A stretch of DNA of 64,000 nucleotides from Comamonadaceae bacterium (GCA_021299875.1 JAJTEW010000004.1:310001-374000), one strand, 5' to 3'. Shown: positions 33,287-42,410, counted from the stretch's first letter. Numbers and translations are program-made. The notes: generated from the sequence alone by a model not told the origin.

Positions 33287-33997
33287 TCAGCCCAAGGCTT
33301 GGAGCACCGCCGTCAAATCGCGCCCGGTATGGTGTGGCGCAGGCCCGATGGTTTCGGCGGGCAGACCCTGGCGGTTGACCCACAGTGTGGTGAAACCAAA
33401 CCAGGTGGCCCCCAACGCGTCCCAAGCGTTGCTCGAGACAAACAACACCTCGGCGGGTGCAATGCCGAAGTGGTCGGTCACGATTTGGTAGCTTGTCGTG
33501 GTGGTCTTGAACTGGCGCACGCGGTCCACCGACAGCACGGCGCTCAGCAGCTCGCGCATGCCGGCACAGTGCACCGCCGATTGCAGCATCTCGGTGCTGC
33601 CGTTTGACAAAATCGCCGTGGCCACCCCGCGCTGGCGCAAGGCTTGCAGCACGCCCAGGTTTTCTGGGAAGGCCGTGAGTTGGGCGTATTGCGTCATCAG
33701 CGCGTCTTCGTGGGCGGTCGTGTGCTTCAGACCCAAGCGCGCCAGCGCATAGCGCAGCGACGCGCGTGTGATGTCCCAAAACGATTGGTAATGTCTGCTG
33801 CCTTGGGGGTTGGGGTCGCTCAGCGAAATCAGGCGCGTGTACTCGATCTGCTTGTCGCGCCACAGCACCGACAGCGCCGCGCCCTGGCCGGGGTAAAGCT
33901 TGTCGGCCAAGGCGCCGATCGAATACACATCGAACAGTGTGCCGTAGGCATCGAACACCACAGCGCGAATGTGTGAAGCGTGTTGGATCGTGCTCAT
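33287..33997 (-). CDS. Haloacid dehalogenase, type II
   Basis: 236 residues of the HAD fold. The nucleophile Asp lies in VVFDAYGTLFDV, motif II in ILSNGS and the late motif in FVSSNAWDALGA, which is the pattern of L-2-haloacid dehalogenases. The catalytic Lys region (RQFKTTTTSYQ) is present. It would convert L-2-haloacids to D-2-hydroxyacids. The ATG overlaps the stop of the upstream double-cupin gene (ATGA). Confidence 0.9.
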   Translation of the reverse strand: MSTIQHASHIRAVVFDAYGTLFDVYSIGALADKLYPGQGAALSVLWRDKQIEYTRLISLSDPNPQGSRHYQSFWDITRASLRYALARLGLKHTTAHEDALMTQYAQLTAFPENLGVLQALRQRGVATAILSNGSTEMLQSAVHCAGMRELLSAVLSVDRVRQFKTTTTSYQIVTDHFGIAPAEVLFVSSNAWDALGATWFGFTTLWVNRQGLPAETIGPAPHHTGRDLTAVLQALG

Positions 33998-34674
33998 ATC
34001 AGATGCCCGGTTTTCACCAAGATCAAACAGCCCTCGCGGCTGCAGGGTTGGTGCTGGCTCATGTGCGGGCTGCGCAGCCAGCTGCCTGCGGGGTAGTCGC
34101 CGTGCTCATCCGAGAACACGCCTTCGACCACAAATATTTCTTCGCCACCCCAATGACGGTGTGGGTTGAAAAACGTTTGTGGTGCCCAGCGCACCAGGGC
34201 TGTGTTTTGCGTCACGAAGGTGTTCAGCGGCAAAACCTTCAGGCCCTCCACCATGCCTTGGCGCCACTCGCTGCGGCGCGTGTCGATGACCACGCGTTCG
34301 TCGTCGTGCGGGTCCAGGTGGCGCAGCTTCACAAACAGGGTGCAGCCATCGAAGGTGAAGGGCGCGTGCGCGCTGCCCACCGGGTTCTTGATGTAGGTGC
34401 CGGGGCCGTAGACCCCGTGCTCGTCGTGCAGCGTGCCTTCGAGCACCAAAATTTCTTCGCCTCCGCCGTGTGTGTGGCTGGCAAAGGCCGAGCCGGGCGC
34501 ATAACGGACGATGGACGTGGCGCGGGCCACCTCGCCGCCGTCGCGCTCGAGCATGCGCCGCGACACGCCTGAAGCGGGTGACTCCACCCAATCGAGCGAG
34601 CGGCTGTGGATGACGCAGCGCTGGCTCAGGTCGGCATTCAGTGTGATGGGGTGCGTGAGGTGTTCGGTGGTCAT
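33994..34674 (-). CDS. Double-cupin protein (ChrR-like)
   Basis: 226 residues made of two cupin repeats. The first has ASHTHGGGEEILVLEGTLHDEHGVYGPG and the second NPHRHWGGEEIFVVEGVFSDEHGDYPAG; both keep the HxH...E metal set. This is the ChrR cupin arrangement without the N-terminal anti-sigma zinc domain, so an anti-sigma role is not supported. It starts 6 bases after the SelD fusion gene, in the same direction, and overlaps the dehalogenase gene by four bases. Confidence 0.87.
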   Translation of the reverse strand: MTTEHLTHPITLNADLSQRCVIHSRSLDWVESPASGVSRRMLERDGGEVARATSIVRYAPGSAFASHTHGGGEEILVLEGTLHDEHGVYGPGTYIKNPVGSAHAPFTFDGCTLFVKLRHLDPHDDERVVIDTRRSEWRQGMVEGLKVLPLNTFVTQNTALVRWAPQTFFNPHRHWGGEEIFVVEGVFSDEHGDYPAGSWLRSPHMSQHQPCSREGCLILVKTGHLI

Positions 34675-34680
34675 GAGCGT

Positions 34681-37044
34681 TCAGGTTTTCAGCAGCACCG
34701 GCTCGATGGCCTCGCCCTGCGGGTTGATGCGACCGATGATGGCGGTGTGTACATAACCTGCCGCCTTGAGCGCCTGCACACAAGCCGACGCTTGCGCTGC
34801 GGGCACGCTGGCCAGCAGACCGCCCGCGGTTTGCGGGTCAAACAGCAGGGGGTAGCGGGGGTCGTTGATGAACTCGTCAGCATTGCGCAGAGCGCGGCGC
34901 AGGCGCACATTGGCCGGTTGCAAAGAGCTGACGATGCCCGCTTGGGCGCAGTCCACCGCGCCATCCAGCAGGGGCAAAGTGCTCATGTTCAGCTCGGCGT
35001 CCACGCCGGATGGCCGCGTCATCTCCACCAAATGACCCAGCAAACCGAAACCGGTCAGGTCGGTGCAGGCGGTGGCGCCGTGCGTGCGCAAAATGGCAGC
35101 GCCTGTTTGGTTGGACAGCACCATCGACTGCAGCGCCGCATCAATCCATCGGCCTTTGGCGGCGTAGCGTGCGTGCGCGGCAAACAGCGTGCCGGTGCCG
35201 ATCGGTTTGGTCAGCAGCAGCACATCGCCGGGCTGCATGCCGCCCTTGCGCATCACGCTGTCCATCTTTTCATCGATCAGCCCGTTGATGGCAAAACCCA
35301 GGGCCAGCTCGGCGCCCTCGCCCGTGTGCCCGCCCACCAGGGCGCAGCCAGTGGCATTCAGCACCTCGATGGCGCCGCCCATCATTTGGGTCAACAGGTC
35401 TTCCACCTTGCTCTCCAGACCTGGCGGCACAGTGACCACGGCGGTGGCGGTTTGCGGCTCGGCGCCCATGGCGAACACATCGCCCAGTGCGTGATTGGCC
35501 GCGATTTTGCCAAACACATAGGGGTCGTCGATGAAGGCCCGGAAAAAGTCGACCGTCTGCACCACGGCCATGCCGGGTGGCACGCGCACCACGGCCGCGT
35601 CGTCTGGCGAATGCAGGCCAATCAACACATCCGCCCGCTCAACAGGCTGCAAACTGCCCAGAGCACGCGACAAAATGTTGGCCCCGACTTTGGCGCCGCA
35701 ACCTCCGCAGCGCATGGCAATGGCCGAGATGGCTTGCAGCGACTCTTCGGACGTCAAGCTCAAGCGCGTGGTGGGCGCTTTGCCCCGGGCCTGAATGTCT
35801 TTGAGCATTTGGCCCAGGGTGTTCATGGCTTGTCGCACATGGGCCGCAGCCGAGGGGTGGCCCGCGTTGTCCATGGTGGGCAATGAGTTGAAGCGCCGCA
35901 TGAAGTTCCGGTCGATCCGGTCTTTCCAGCGCCAAACCCAATCCCCCCCAAACCCCAAAGCACCGCGCGAACCCACGGCATAGCGGTTGCCGGTTGAAAT
36001 CAGGGCCAGCCAGTGACGTTGTGGCGTGTAGGCCAACAATTTTTGTCCACGCAAACTGCGCCGCAAATTGGTGGCCAGGGGTTGGGCCATGCGCACCGCA
36101 AAAACCCCGGCTTTTTCCAGTGGGCGATCGACAAAAGAGGCCACATCGCCCGCGGCAAAGACCAAAGGATCGTTCAAGCTTTGCAGTTGTGGATGGACCA
36201 AGATGAAGTCTTGGGCATCCAAGGCCAAGCCCGTGCTTCTTAGCCAGGCGGGGCCGCCCGCCTGCGTGACCCACATGGTTTCATCGGCGTCAAAGGTGCG
36301 GCCGTCGCGCGTGTGCAGGCAACCGGGCGAGACTTGTACCACCTCGGCATGGGGGTGCACCTCGACGTTGCGCTCTAGCAGCACCTGGACAAAGCGTGCG
36401 CGCACGCCGGGGTTGTGCGTGGGCAAGATGGACTCGCCCGACGTCAACAGCACAAATTTCAGGTCTTCAGGGTTGCGCCCCAAGGCCTTGAGTTCAAGCC
36501 GCAATCGGTATTGCATGGACAGCACCAACTCCACGCCCCCAGCGCCGCCGCCCACCACCGCGATCGTCATGCGCCCCCGGTGTGATGGCCATTGGCGGGC
36601 CTTGTCCAGCAGGGTCAACCAGCGTTGGTTGAACTGTGCAATCGGCTTGACCGGCGTGGCCAGCGCTTGAGCCCCCTCGATGTGTTGCACTTTCGGGGTC
36701 GAGCCCGTGTTGATGGACAACAGGTCGTAAGCCACAGGCGGGCGGTTGGCACAAATCACCCGTTGGTTTTGGCGGTCAAGGCCCACCACCGCATCCCGGT
36801 AAAAACGGGCACCCGCAAAGGCACACAAGCGGCCCAGGTCGATGTGGACTTCGTCAAAGCTGTAGTGCCCCGAGATGTACCCCGGCAGCATGCCGGAGTA
36901 AGGCGTGTCGATGTCGGTGCAGATCAGGGTGAGGCGAACGCCTGGTTCGGGCTGCATCGCGAACATGCGCAGCACGCCCACATGGCTGTGGCCGCCGCCT
37001 ACCAACACCAAGTCACGCAGCACGGGTTGAGGGGTAGATTGCAT
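34681..37044 (-). CDS. selD: NADH-dehydrogenase-like oxidoreductase fused to selenide, water dikinase
   Basis: 787 residues. Residues about 1-390 form a flavin pyridine-nucleotide oxidoreductase (VLVGGGHSHVGVLR, YSGMLPGYISGHY, AVVGGGAGGVELVLSM, VFAAGDVASF). Residues about 435-785 are SelD, which makes selenophosphate from selenide and ATP: catalytic Cys449 and Lys452 in RCGGCGAKVG, GADVLIG-like LIGLHSPDDAAVV, NHALGDVFAMGAEP, GGHTGEGAEL, and FDPQTAGGLLA. The catalytic residue is Cys, not selenocysteine. Start at the ATG at 37044. This fusion is known in other bacteria and algae; the first domain may reduce a selenium source. It would serve senB/senA nearby (the SenC function). Confidence 0.95.
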   Translation of the reverse strand: MQSTPQPVLRDLVLVGGGHSHVGVLRMFAMQPEPGVRLTLICTDIDTPYSGMLPGYISGHYSFDEVHIDLGRLCAFAGARFYRDAVVGLDRQNQRVICANRPPVAYDLLSINTGSTPKVQHIEGAQALATPVKPIAQFNQRWLTLLDKARQWPSHRGRMTIAVVGGGAGGVELVLSMQYRLRLELKALGRNPEDLKFVLLTSGESILPTHNPGVRARFVQVLLERNVEVHPHAEVVQVSPGCLHTRDGRTFDADETMWVTQAGGPAWLRSTGLALDAQDFILVHPQLQSLNDPLVFAAGDVASFVDRPLEKAGVFAVRMAQPLATNLRRSLRGQKLLAYTPQRHWLALISTGNRYAVGSRGALGFGGDWVWRWKDRIDRNFMRRFNSLPTMDNAGHPSAAAHVRQAMNTLGQMLKDIQARGKAPTTRLSLTSEESLQAISAIAMRCGGCGAKVGANILSRALGSLQPVERADVLIGLHSPDDAAVVRVPPGMAVVQTVDFFRAFIDDPYVFGKIAANHALGDVFAMGAEPQTATAVVTVPPGLESKVEDLLTQMMGGAIEVLNATGCALVGGHTGEGAELALGFAINGLIDEKMDSVMRKGGMQPGDVLLLTKPIGTGTLFAAHARYAAKGRWIDAALQSMVLSNQTGAAILRTHGATACTDLTGFGLLGHLVEMTRPSGVDAELNMSTLPLLDGAVDCAQAGIVSSLQPANVRLRRALRNADEFINDPRYPLLFDPQTAGGLLASVPAAQASACVQALKAAGYVHTAIIGRINPQGEAIEPVLLKT

Positions 37045-37179
37045 TCTCAGAGGGTCCAAGGTTTGACATGCACACAAAGCTGCCAGCTGCTGGGATGACA
37101 GCCACGGCTGGAGTGTGCCACCAGATTAAACAGGGGCAAGTGTCACCTTTTGATCTGATGTAACGTATTGAACTCAGAA

Positions 37180-37196
37180 TTGACCAACTTTTGACC
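37180..37196 (+). promoter_or_regulatory. Direct repeat upstream of the ArsS-type gene
   Basis: TTGACC occurs at 37180-37185 and 37191-37196, 11 bases apart (one helical turn), between the divergent selD fusion and the radical SAM gene. It could be a regulator half-site pair or a -35 element. It does not match the arsenic ArsR box that I know. Confidence 0.3.
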
Positions 37197-37210
37197 AGGG
37201 ACCCTCTTTC

Positions 37211-38212
37211 ATGCACCCCACTTTTCCGCTTTTAAAGGCCACCGACTTTCCAGCCATTCAGCGCAAAAAGCTGGACACCTTGCAGGTCAACTTGGGCTAC
37301 AAATGCAATCAAAGTTGCCTGCACTGCCATGTGGGCGCAGGCCCCAACCGCAAGGAGATGATGGACGCAGACACCATCGATGCGGTGTTGGCGGTGTTGG
37401 CGCGCCGGCATGTCCAGACGCTGGACCTGACCGGCGGCGCGCCCGAGCTCAACCCGGGTTTCCGGTCCTTGGTGGTGCGTGCGCGGGCTTTGGGTGTGCG
37501 CGTCATTGACCGCTGCAACCTGACCATCTTGAGTGAACCTGGCCAAGAGGGCTTGGCCGAATTTTTGGCCGCGCATCAAGTCGAAGTCACCGCTTCCTTG
37601 CCCTGCTATTCGCCTGCCAATGTGGACCGTCAACGGGGTGATGGCGTTTTCGAGCGCAGCATTGCCGGTTTGCGGCAACTCAATGCCTTGGGTTATGGCC
37701 AAGCGTCTCACCCTGAGCGGGTCCTGAACCTGGTCTACAACCCGCAAGGCCCTTCTTTGCCGCCGCCCCAAGAGGCCTTGGAGGCTGACTACAAGCGCGA
37801 ACTGTTGGCGCATTTCGGCATCCGGTTCAACCAACTGTTTGCCTTGACCAACATGCCCGTGCAGCGTTTTGGCAGCACCTTGGTCAGCCAAGGGGGTTTC
37901 GCGGCTTACATGCAGTTGTTGCGCAGCGCCTACCGTGCCGACAACCTGGATACGGTGATGTGCCGAACCCTGATCAGTGTGGACTGGCAAGGTCAGTTGT
38001 ATGACTGCGATTTCAACCAGATGTTGGGCATGGCATCGCCTTGGCCTGGGTCCCAACCGGCGCGCGTCGAAGACCTGTTGACGCTGGACGTCTCAGGCCA
38101 AGCCATCGCTACCGCCGACCACTGTTACGGCTGCACCGCCGGTCAGGGCAGCAGCTGCGGGGGCGCTTTGGAAGACAAAGAGCCCATGGCGTCTCTGGCA
38201 GATCCGAACTGA
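37211..38212 (+). CDS. arsS: ArsS-type radical SAM protein with Cys-rich C-terminus
   Basis: 333 residues. The radical SAM cluster ligands are Cys32, Cys36 and Cys39 in GYKCNQSCLHC; DLTGGAPELNP is the SAM-binding motif. The C-terminal domain (DUF3641-like) has YDCDFNQMLGM and HCYGCTAGQGSSCGG. In Synechocystis, ArsS joins dimethylarsenite to the 5'-deoxyadenosyl group of SAM in arsenosugar synthesis. Related proteins often carry selenocysteine at the C-terminal motif; here it is all Cys. It leads a tight five-gene operon divergent from selD. No arsM is in the window, so the acceptor could be an arsenic or a selenium species. Confidence 0.9.
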   Translation: MHPTFPLLKATDFPAIQRKKLDTLQVNLGYKCNQSCLHCHVGAGPNRKEMMDADTIDAVLAVLARRHVQTLDLTGGAPELNPGFRSLVVRARALGVRVIDRCNLTILSEPGQEGLAEFLAAHQVEVTASLPCYSPANVDRQRGDGVFERSIAGLRQLNALGYGQASHPERVLNLVYNPQGPSLPPPQEALEADYKRELLAHFGIRFNQLFALTNMPVQRFGSTLVSQGGFAAYMQLLRSAYRADNLDTVMCRTLISVDWQGQLYDCDFNQMLGMASPWPGSQPARVEDLLTLDVSGQAIATADHCYGCTAGQGSSCGGALEDKEPMASLADPN

Positions 38213-38254
38213 CAGGCCTGTGCCCAGACCCTGTCCGTCGCTGCGCCTATTCCC

Positions 38255-38944
38255 ATGCCCATCCTTGAGCCGTCTCATTTGTGCATCGTCATGCCCGTGT
38301 TGAACGAGGCGGATGCCATCCAAGCCACTTTGCAAGCCTTGGCGCCGCTGCGCCAACGCGGGGTGCGTGTGGTGGTGGTCGACGGTGGCAGCCAAGACGA
38401 CACCCGGGCTTTGGCCCAATCGCATTCGGATGCGGTGATGGGGGCTCCACGCGGTAGGGCAACACAAATGAACGCTGGGGCTGCGCTGGGCTGGGGCGAG
38501 GTGCTGCTGTTTTTGCACGGTGATACCACCTTGCCCGAGCGCGCCGAAGCGCACTTGCTGCAAGCCTTGTCTCAAGGCCATGTTTGGGGGCGCTTTGATG
38601 TGCGCATTGCCGGGCGACCCTGGATGCTGGCGGTGGTGGCCGCGATGATGAACCTGCGTTCCCGCTGGACGGGCATTGCCACGGGCGACCAGGCCATCTT
38701 CATGCGCCGCGAGGCTTTTGCCCAAGTGGGCGGCTTTGCGCCGCAGCCGCTGATGGAAGACATTGACCTGTCCCAGCGCCTGCGCGCTCTGGGTCCACCG
38801 GCTTGTTTGCGTCAGCGGGTGGTCACCTCCGGTCGGCGTTGGGAGCAGCGCGGCGTATGGCGCACCATCCTGTTGATGTGGTGCTTGCGCTGGCGGTATT
38901 GGCGCGGTGAGTCGGCGCACACCTTGGCGCGGGATTACCGATGA
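38255..38944 (+). CDS. GT2 glycosyltransferase of the ArsS-associated family (TIGR04283-like)
   Basis: 229 residues of GT-A fold: LCIVMPVLNEADAIQATLQAL at the N-terminus, VVVVDGGSQDDTRAL (nucleotide-sugar Asp), GRATQMNAGAALGWGEVLLFLHGDTTLP and GDQAIFMRREAFAQVGGFAPQPLMEDIDLSQRLRALG. This is the glycosyltransferase type that accompanies ArsS genes. It has no membrane helix. The acceptor is presumably the deoxyribosyl product of the ArsS reaction. The stop overlaps the next start by four bases. Confidence 0.88.
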   Translation: MPILEPSHLCIVMPVLNEADAIQATLQALAPLRQRGVRVVVVDGGSQDDTRALAQSHSDAVMGAPRGRATQMNAGAALGWGEVLLFLHGDTTLPERAEAHLLQALSQGHVWGRFDVRIAGRPWMLAVVAAMMNLRSRWTGIATGDQAIFMRREAFAQVGGFAPQPLMEDIDLSQRLRALGPPACLRQRVVTSGRRWEQRGVWRTILLMWCLRWRYWRGESAHTLARDYR

Positions 38945-39612
38945 GCGCCGCGCTGGTCATTTTCGCCAAAGCGCCTGTCCCGGGTCAGGTTAAAACCCGC
39001 ATGATCCCGGCCTTGGGCGCGCAAGGCTCGGCGCGTTTGGCCCAGCTGCTGCTGTTGCACGCTGTACAACAGGCCGCGCAAGTGACTTGGGAGGCCTTGG
39101 AGTTGTGCGTGAGCCCTGATACCACGCACCCGGCTTTTGCCATGGCGCAAGACCTGGCGCACAAGCCAACAGCCGCCGCGGCGCAGCGCCGTTTGACACT
39201 GAGCCTGCAAGGCGATGGCGATTTGGGTCAACGCATGCACTGCGCTTTGGTGCGCGGCTTGTCGCAGCACGCGGCGGTGATGCTGATGGGCACCGACGCA
39301 CCAGGCTTGAACGCGGCTGTGCTGCAGCAAGCCGCGCTGGCCTTGCAAACCCACGATGCCGTGTTTGTGCCCGCGCACGACGGGGGTTACGCGTTGGTGG
39401 GCTTGCGCCAGCCGGTGCCCGAGCTGTTCGAGGGCATGGTCTGGAGTACCGACCGTGTCATGGCCGAAACCCGGAAGCGCGCCCATCAAGCCGGTTTGTT
39501 GTGGCGAGAGCTCGCACCGGTCCATGACATGGATGAGCCGTCTGACTTACACCATTTGCCGCCGGATTGGCCCCACCGGTCCGAAGTCTTCAAAGCCATT
39601 CTTTCCCCATGA
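38941..39612 (+). CDS. Glycosyltransferase / DUF2064 protein of the ArsS-associated family (TIGR04282-like)
   Basis: 223 residues with the nucleotidyl/glycosyltransferase-A start ALVIFAKAPVPGQVKTRMIPALG and the core GDGDLGQRMHCALVRGL, VMLMGTDAPGLNAAVLQQA and DAVFVPAHDGGYALVGLRQPVPELFEGMVWST. DUF2064 proteins resemble MobA/CofC-type sugar or nucleotide transferases. They occur paired with the preceding GT2 in arsenosugar-type operons. Both ends overlap neighbours by ATGA, so the operon is translationally coupled. Confidence 0.88.
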   Translation: MSAALVIFAKAPVPGQVKTRMIPALGAQGSARLAQLLLLHAVQQAAQVTWEALELCVSPDTTHPAFAMAQDLAHKPTAAAAQRRLTLSLQGDGDLGQRMHCALVRGLSQHAAVMLMGTDAPGLNAAVLQQAALALQTHDAVFVPAHDGGYALVGLRQPVPELFEGMVWSTDRVMAETRKRAHQAGLLWRELAPVHDMDEPSDLHHLPPDWPHRSEVFKAILSP

Positions 39613-40577
39613 ACCCAGACACCCAAGCTGGCCGCAGCTGCCCCCTGCACTACCACTATGGCCCCGATGTTTTCAATTCGGCCCCTGACCCTTTGCTGAG
39701 CGATCTGGACACGCTGTACGTGGTCGGCGGCCTGTATGGCAACGAGTTGGCGCTGCACGAGGTGCTTCGCCTGTTTGAACAAGAGCCTGGCCGCAAGCGC
39801 TTGGTCTTCAACGGCGACTTCCACTGGTTTGACATCGACCCGACCCTCTTCGCGCGGGTGCAAGCGGCGGTCTTGTCGCACCTGGCTTTGCGTGGCAACG
39901 TCGAGACCGAATTGGCCGAAGACGACCCCGACCCTGAGGCCGGTTGCGGCTGCGCCTACCCCGACTGGGTGGGGCAGGACGTGGTCTCGCGCTCCAACCG
40001 CATCCTGCACCGGTTGCGCTCTGCCACCACGCCCGAGCAGCGCACCGAGCTGGCGGCTTTGCCCATGTGGCGCGTGGCGCAGGTGGGCGATCTGCGCCTG
40101 GGCCTGGTGCACGGCGACGCGCAGTCTTTGGCCGGTTGGGGCTTTGCACAAGAACACCTGCGCGATTCGGCCCACCTGCCCTTGGTGAGGCAATGGTTTG
40201 AGCGGGCGCAAGTGGACGCCTTTGCCAGCACACACACCTGCTTGCCCGTGTTCCAGCAGGTCAGCGTGCCCGGCCGCGCCCGCAGCGCTTGGGTGCTCAA
40301 CAATGGCGCAGCGGGCATGCCCAATTTTTCAGGCGATTCGGCGGGCTTGCTCACGCGCATCGCCACGGTGCCTTTGGAGGGGCCACAGCGCCGCTGCACG
40401 GTGCAAGCCCAAGGCCTGCACCTTGAAGCCATTGCCATCGAAACCCCTGCTGTGCCAGCGCAAGCGCGATTTTTGCAGCAGTGGCCCGAGGGTTCGGACG
40501 CACACGCGTCTTATTTTTCGCGCATCGCGGCAGGCCCGGCCTACCGTGAAGCCGATGTCATGCGTTGGGAGACTTGA
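39609..40577 (+). CDS. Metallophosphoesterase family protein
   Basis: 322 residues. A calcineurin-type fold is suggested by YVVGGLYGNELAL, LVFNGDFHWFDID, LALRGNVE, and LVHGDAQ, which stand for the GD-x-H, GDxxD, GNHE and GHxH blocks, although the first block is degenerate (GGLYGN). It would hydrolyse a phosphoester, perhaps a sugar phosphate released by the phosphorylase that follows. The ATG at 39609 overlaps the DUF2064 stop; a frame extension upstream is a shadow. Confidence 0.82.
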   Translation: MNPDTQAGRSCPLHYHYGPDVFNSAPDPLLSDLDTLYVVGGLYGNELALHEVLRLFEQEPGRKRLVFNGDFHWFDIDPTLFARVQAAVLSHLALRGNVETELAEDDPDPEAGCGCAYPDWVGQDVVSRSNRILHRLRSATTPEQRTELAALPMWRVAQVGDLRLGLVHGDAQSLAGWGFAQEHLRDSAHLPLVRQWFERAQVDAFASTHTCLPVFQQVSVPGRARSAWVLNNGAAGMPNFSGDSAGLLTRIATVPLEGPQRRCTVQAQGLHLEAIAIETPAVPAQARFLQQWPEGSDAHASYFSRIAAGPAYREADVMRWET

Positions 40578-40579
40578 CC

Positions 40580-41425
40580 ATGTTGGCCATCATCGGAGGC
40601 ACCGGCCTCTACGAACTGCCGGGCTTGCGCATCACGCAGCGCATCGCAGACCCCACGCCCTTTGGGCAAGCCTCGGGCGAGGTGCTGCGCGGGCAGTACC
40701 ACGGCCAAGAAGTGCTGTTTTTGGCGCGCCACGGCAGCGGCCACCGCTTGCTGCCGCACGAGGTCAATTACCGCGCCAATATCTTTGCCCTCAAACAGGC
40801 CGGGGCCACCCAGCTGCTCGGGTTTTCGGCCGTGGGCAGCTTGAGCCTGAAGGTCAAGCCCGGCGACATGGCCATGCCCGAGCAGTACTTTGACTGGACC
40901 CGTGGCCAGCGCGAACGCACCTTCTTTGGCCAAGGCGTGGCCGCCCATGTGTCCACTGCCAAGCCCGTCAGCACGGGCCTGGTCGATGCCGTCTCGCAGG
41001 CCGCGCAGCGCTGCGGCTTGGCGGTGCACCGGGGCCTGACCTATGCCTGCGTGGAAGGCCCGCGCTTGGGCACGCAGGCCGAAAGCCATTTTTTGCGTCA
41101 AGCCGGTTGCCACTTGGTGGGCATGACCAATGTGCCCGAAGTTTTTTTGGCCCGCGAAGCCCAGATGGCCTATGCCACCGTGGGCCTGGTCACCGACTAC
41201 GACTGCTGGTTGGATGACCCAGCGCAGCACGTCAGCGTGTCCGGTATTTTTGAGCTGTATGGACAAACCTTGGGCAAGGCCGCGCAGGTGCTCGATGCTT
41301 TGTTGTCGCAGCCCCTGCCCGAGCCCGATGCGGCCAGCCGTCAGGCGCTGGCCAGCGCCATGCTCACGCCCGATGCCGCCTTGTCACCCGAGCAGGCCCA
41401 TTGGCTGTCTGTGTTGCGGCGCTGA
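40580..41425 (+). CDS. mtnP: S-methyl-5'-thioadenosine phosphorylase
   Basis: 281 residues. MTAP signatures: MLAIIGGTGLYELPG, FLARHGSGHRLLPHEVNYRANI, CVEGPRLGTQAE, GMTNVPEVFLAREAQM, and TDYDCW, whose Asp selects adenine over hypoxanthine. It cleaves 5'-thio- or other 5'-deoxyadenosines to adenine and a sugar-1-phosphate. Its place at the end of the ArsS operon suggests that it removes adenine from the 5'-deoxyadenosyl product of ArsS, which fits the missing nucleosidase step of arsenosugar synthesis. Its 3' end overlaps the convergent senB gene by 42 bases. Confidence 0.92.
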   Translation: MLAIIGGTGLYELPGLRITQRIADPTPFGQASGEVLRGQYHGQEVLFLARHGSGHRLLPHEVNYRANIFALKQAGATQLLGFSAVGSLSLKVKPGDMAMPEQYFDWTRGQRERTFFGQGVAAHVSTAKPVSTGLVDAVSQAAQRCGLAVHRGLTYACVEGPRLGTQAESHFLRQAGCHLVGMTNVPEVFLAREAQMAYATVGLVTDYDCWLDDPAQHVSVSGIFELYGQTLGKAAQVLDALLSQPLPEPDAASRQALASAMLTPDAALSPEQAHWLSVLRR

Positions 41426-42397
41426 GCGGTCGCCTTCCCTGAGCGCTTGCACCCAGCGCTGCAAGGCAGCGCGTTCGGCTTGCGGGTCAAACAAGTGCGC
41501 ACGCGCAGCGCACTGGTCCCGCAACTGGGCCAGTTGTGCACCGCCTGGCGATCGCAGGGCCGACAAAGCCCGGGCCAGGGCAGGCGCATCACCCGGTTCA
41601 AAGTAGCCTTCGTAATCCTCGCCCAACAGACCCACATTGCCGTCGATGCGCGAGGCCAGCACGGGCGTGCCACTGCACATCGCCTCCATCAGCACATGGG
41701 CGCCGCCTTCTATGCGGCTGGTGTGCACCAGCAGGTGGGCGCGCTGGATGCGCTGCAAGGTTTGGGCGTGGGGCACAGCCCCCAGCCAGCGGTAATGCGG
41801 ACACTGCGCTTGGGTGGTTTGTGCGGCCAAGCCCAGTGCGGCATCCAGCGGCGCGCCGATGTGGTCGATCCGGATGCCGCTGTCTGCGGGCAACAAGCGG
41901 GCGGCGGCCATCAAGGTCAGAGGGTCTTTTTCATCGCGCAAATGGCCCACCATCAGCACGCGCAAATGGCGTGAGGTTTTGGCAACCGTCTTGCGCGTGC
42001 CTGTCGACTGAAAAATCACACGGGCCTTGGTTTGGTGTTCGTCAGGCAGGCTTTGCACGCCCAGGCCTTGCAGCACCACCAAGCTGTGCGCCAGTGCCAG
42101 AGAGCGCTGTGCCTGCGTGTCGTACGCGATGTCGCGGTACAAGTCAGTGCCGGTCAGCACCAGCCCCAAGCCGCGCTGGCCATGCCGCGCATACCAAGCC
42201 TGAATCGAATCGGCCGAGCGGCGGGCGTGCAGGGCCAGCATCACATCATCGCCATCGGCCAGAGCGTCAGGCCACTGCCGAACGATGCGGGCAGAATGCG
42301 CAGACAAGAGCTGTTGCCAGCGACGCGCAGTTTGCCAGTTGCCGTTGTTGGCATCAACCAAGGCGGGGCTGACAATCACCACACGAAGTTTTTGCAT
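41384..42397 (-). CDS. senB: Selenosugar synthase SenB (glycosyltransferase)
   Basis: 337 residues of GT-B glycosyltransferase: RVVIVSPALVDANNGNWQTARRWQQLL at the N-terminus, LHARRSADSIQAWYARH, GLVLTGTDLYRDI, VLMVGHLRDEKDP, and the nucleotide-binding SRIEGGAHVLMEAMCSGTPVLASRIDGNVGLLG. In selenoneine biosynthesis (Variovorax) SenB uses selenophosphate and UDP-GlcNAc to make a selenosugar. The ATG at 42397 is chosen; an ATG at 42412 would add five residues and collide with the divergent senA. Neighbouring senA and a selD gene make the assignment strong. Confidence 0.9.
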   Translation of the reverse strand: MQKLRVVIVSPALVDANNGNWQTARRWQQLLSAHSARIVRQWPDALADGDDVMLALHARRSADSIQAWYARHGQRGLGLVLTGTDLYRDIAYDTQAQRSLALAHSLVVLQGLGVQSLPDEHQTKARVIFQSTGTRKTVAKTSRHLRVLMVGHLRDEKDPLTLMAAARLLPADSGIRIDHIGAPLDAALGLAAQTTQAQCPHYRWLGAVPHAQTLQRIQRAHLLVHTSRIEGGAHVLMEAMCSGTPVLASRIDGNVGLLGEDYEGYFEPGDAPALARALSALRSPGGAQLAQLRDQCAARAHLFDPQAERAALQRWVQALREGDRSAPQHRQPMGLLG

Positions 42398-42410
42398 GGG
42401 CGGTTTATAC

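Noticed and set aside
33994..34674. ChrR-type anti-sigma factor
   Set aside because: Both cupin repeats are present, but the zinc-binding anti-sigma N-terminus is absent and no sigma gene is adjacent.
35700..35730. Possible selenocysteine in SelD, as in some SelD proteins
   Set aside because: The catalytic codon is TGC (Cys449), not TGA, and no SECIS-like need arises. The ArsS C-terminal motif is likewise read through Cys codons only.
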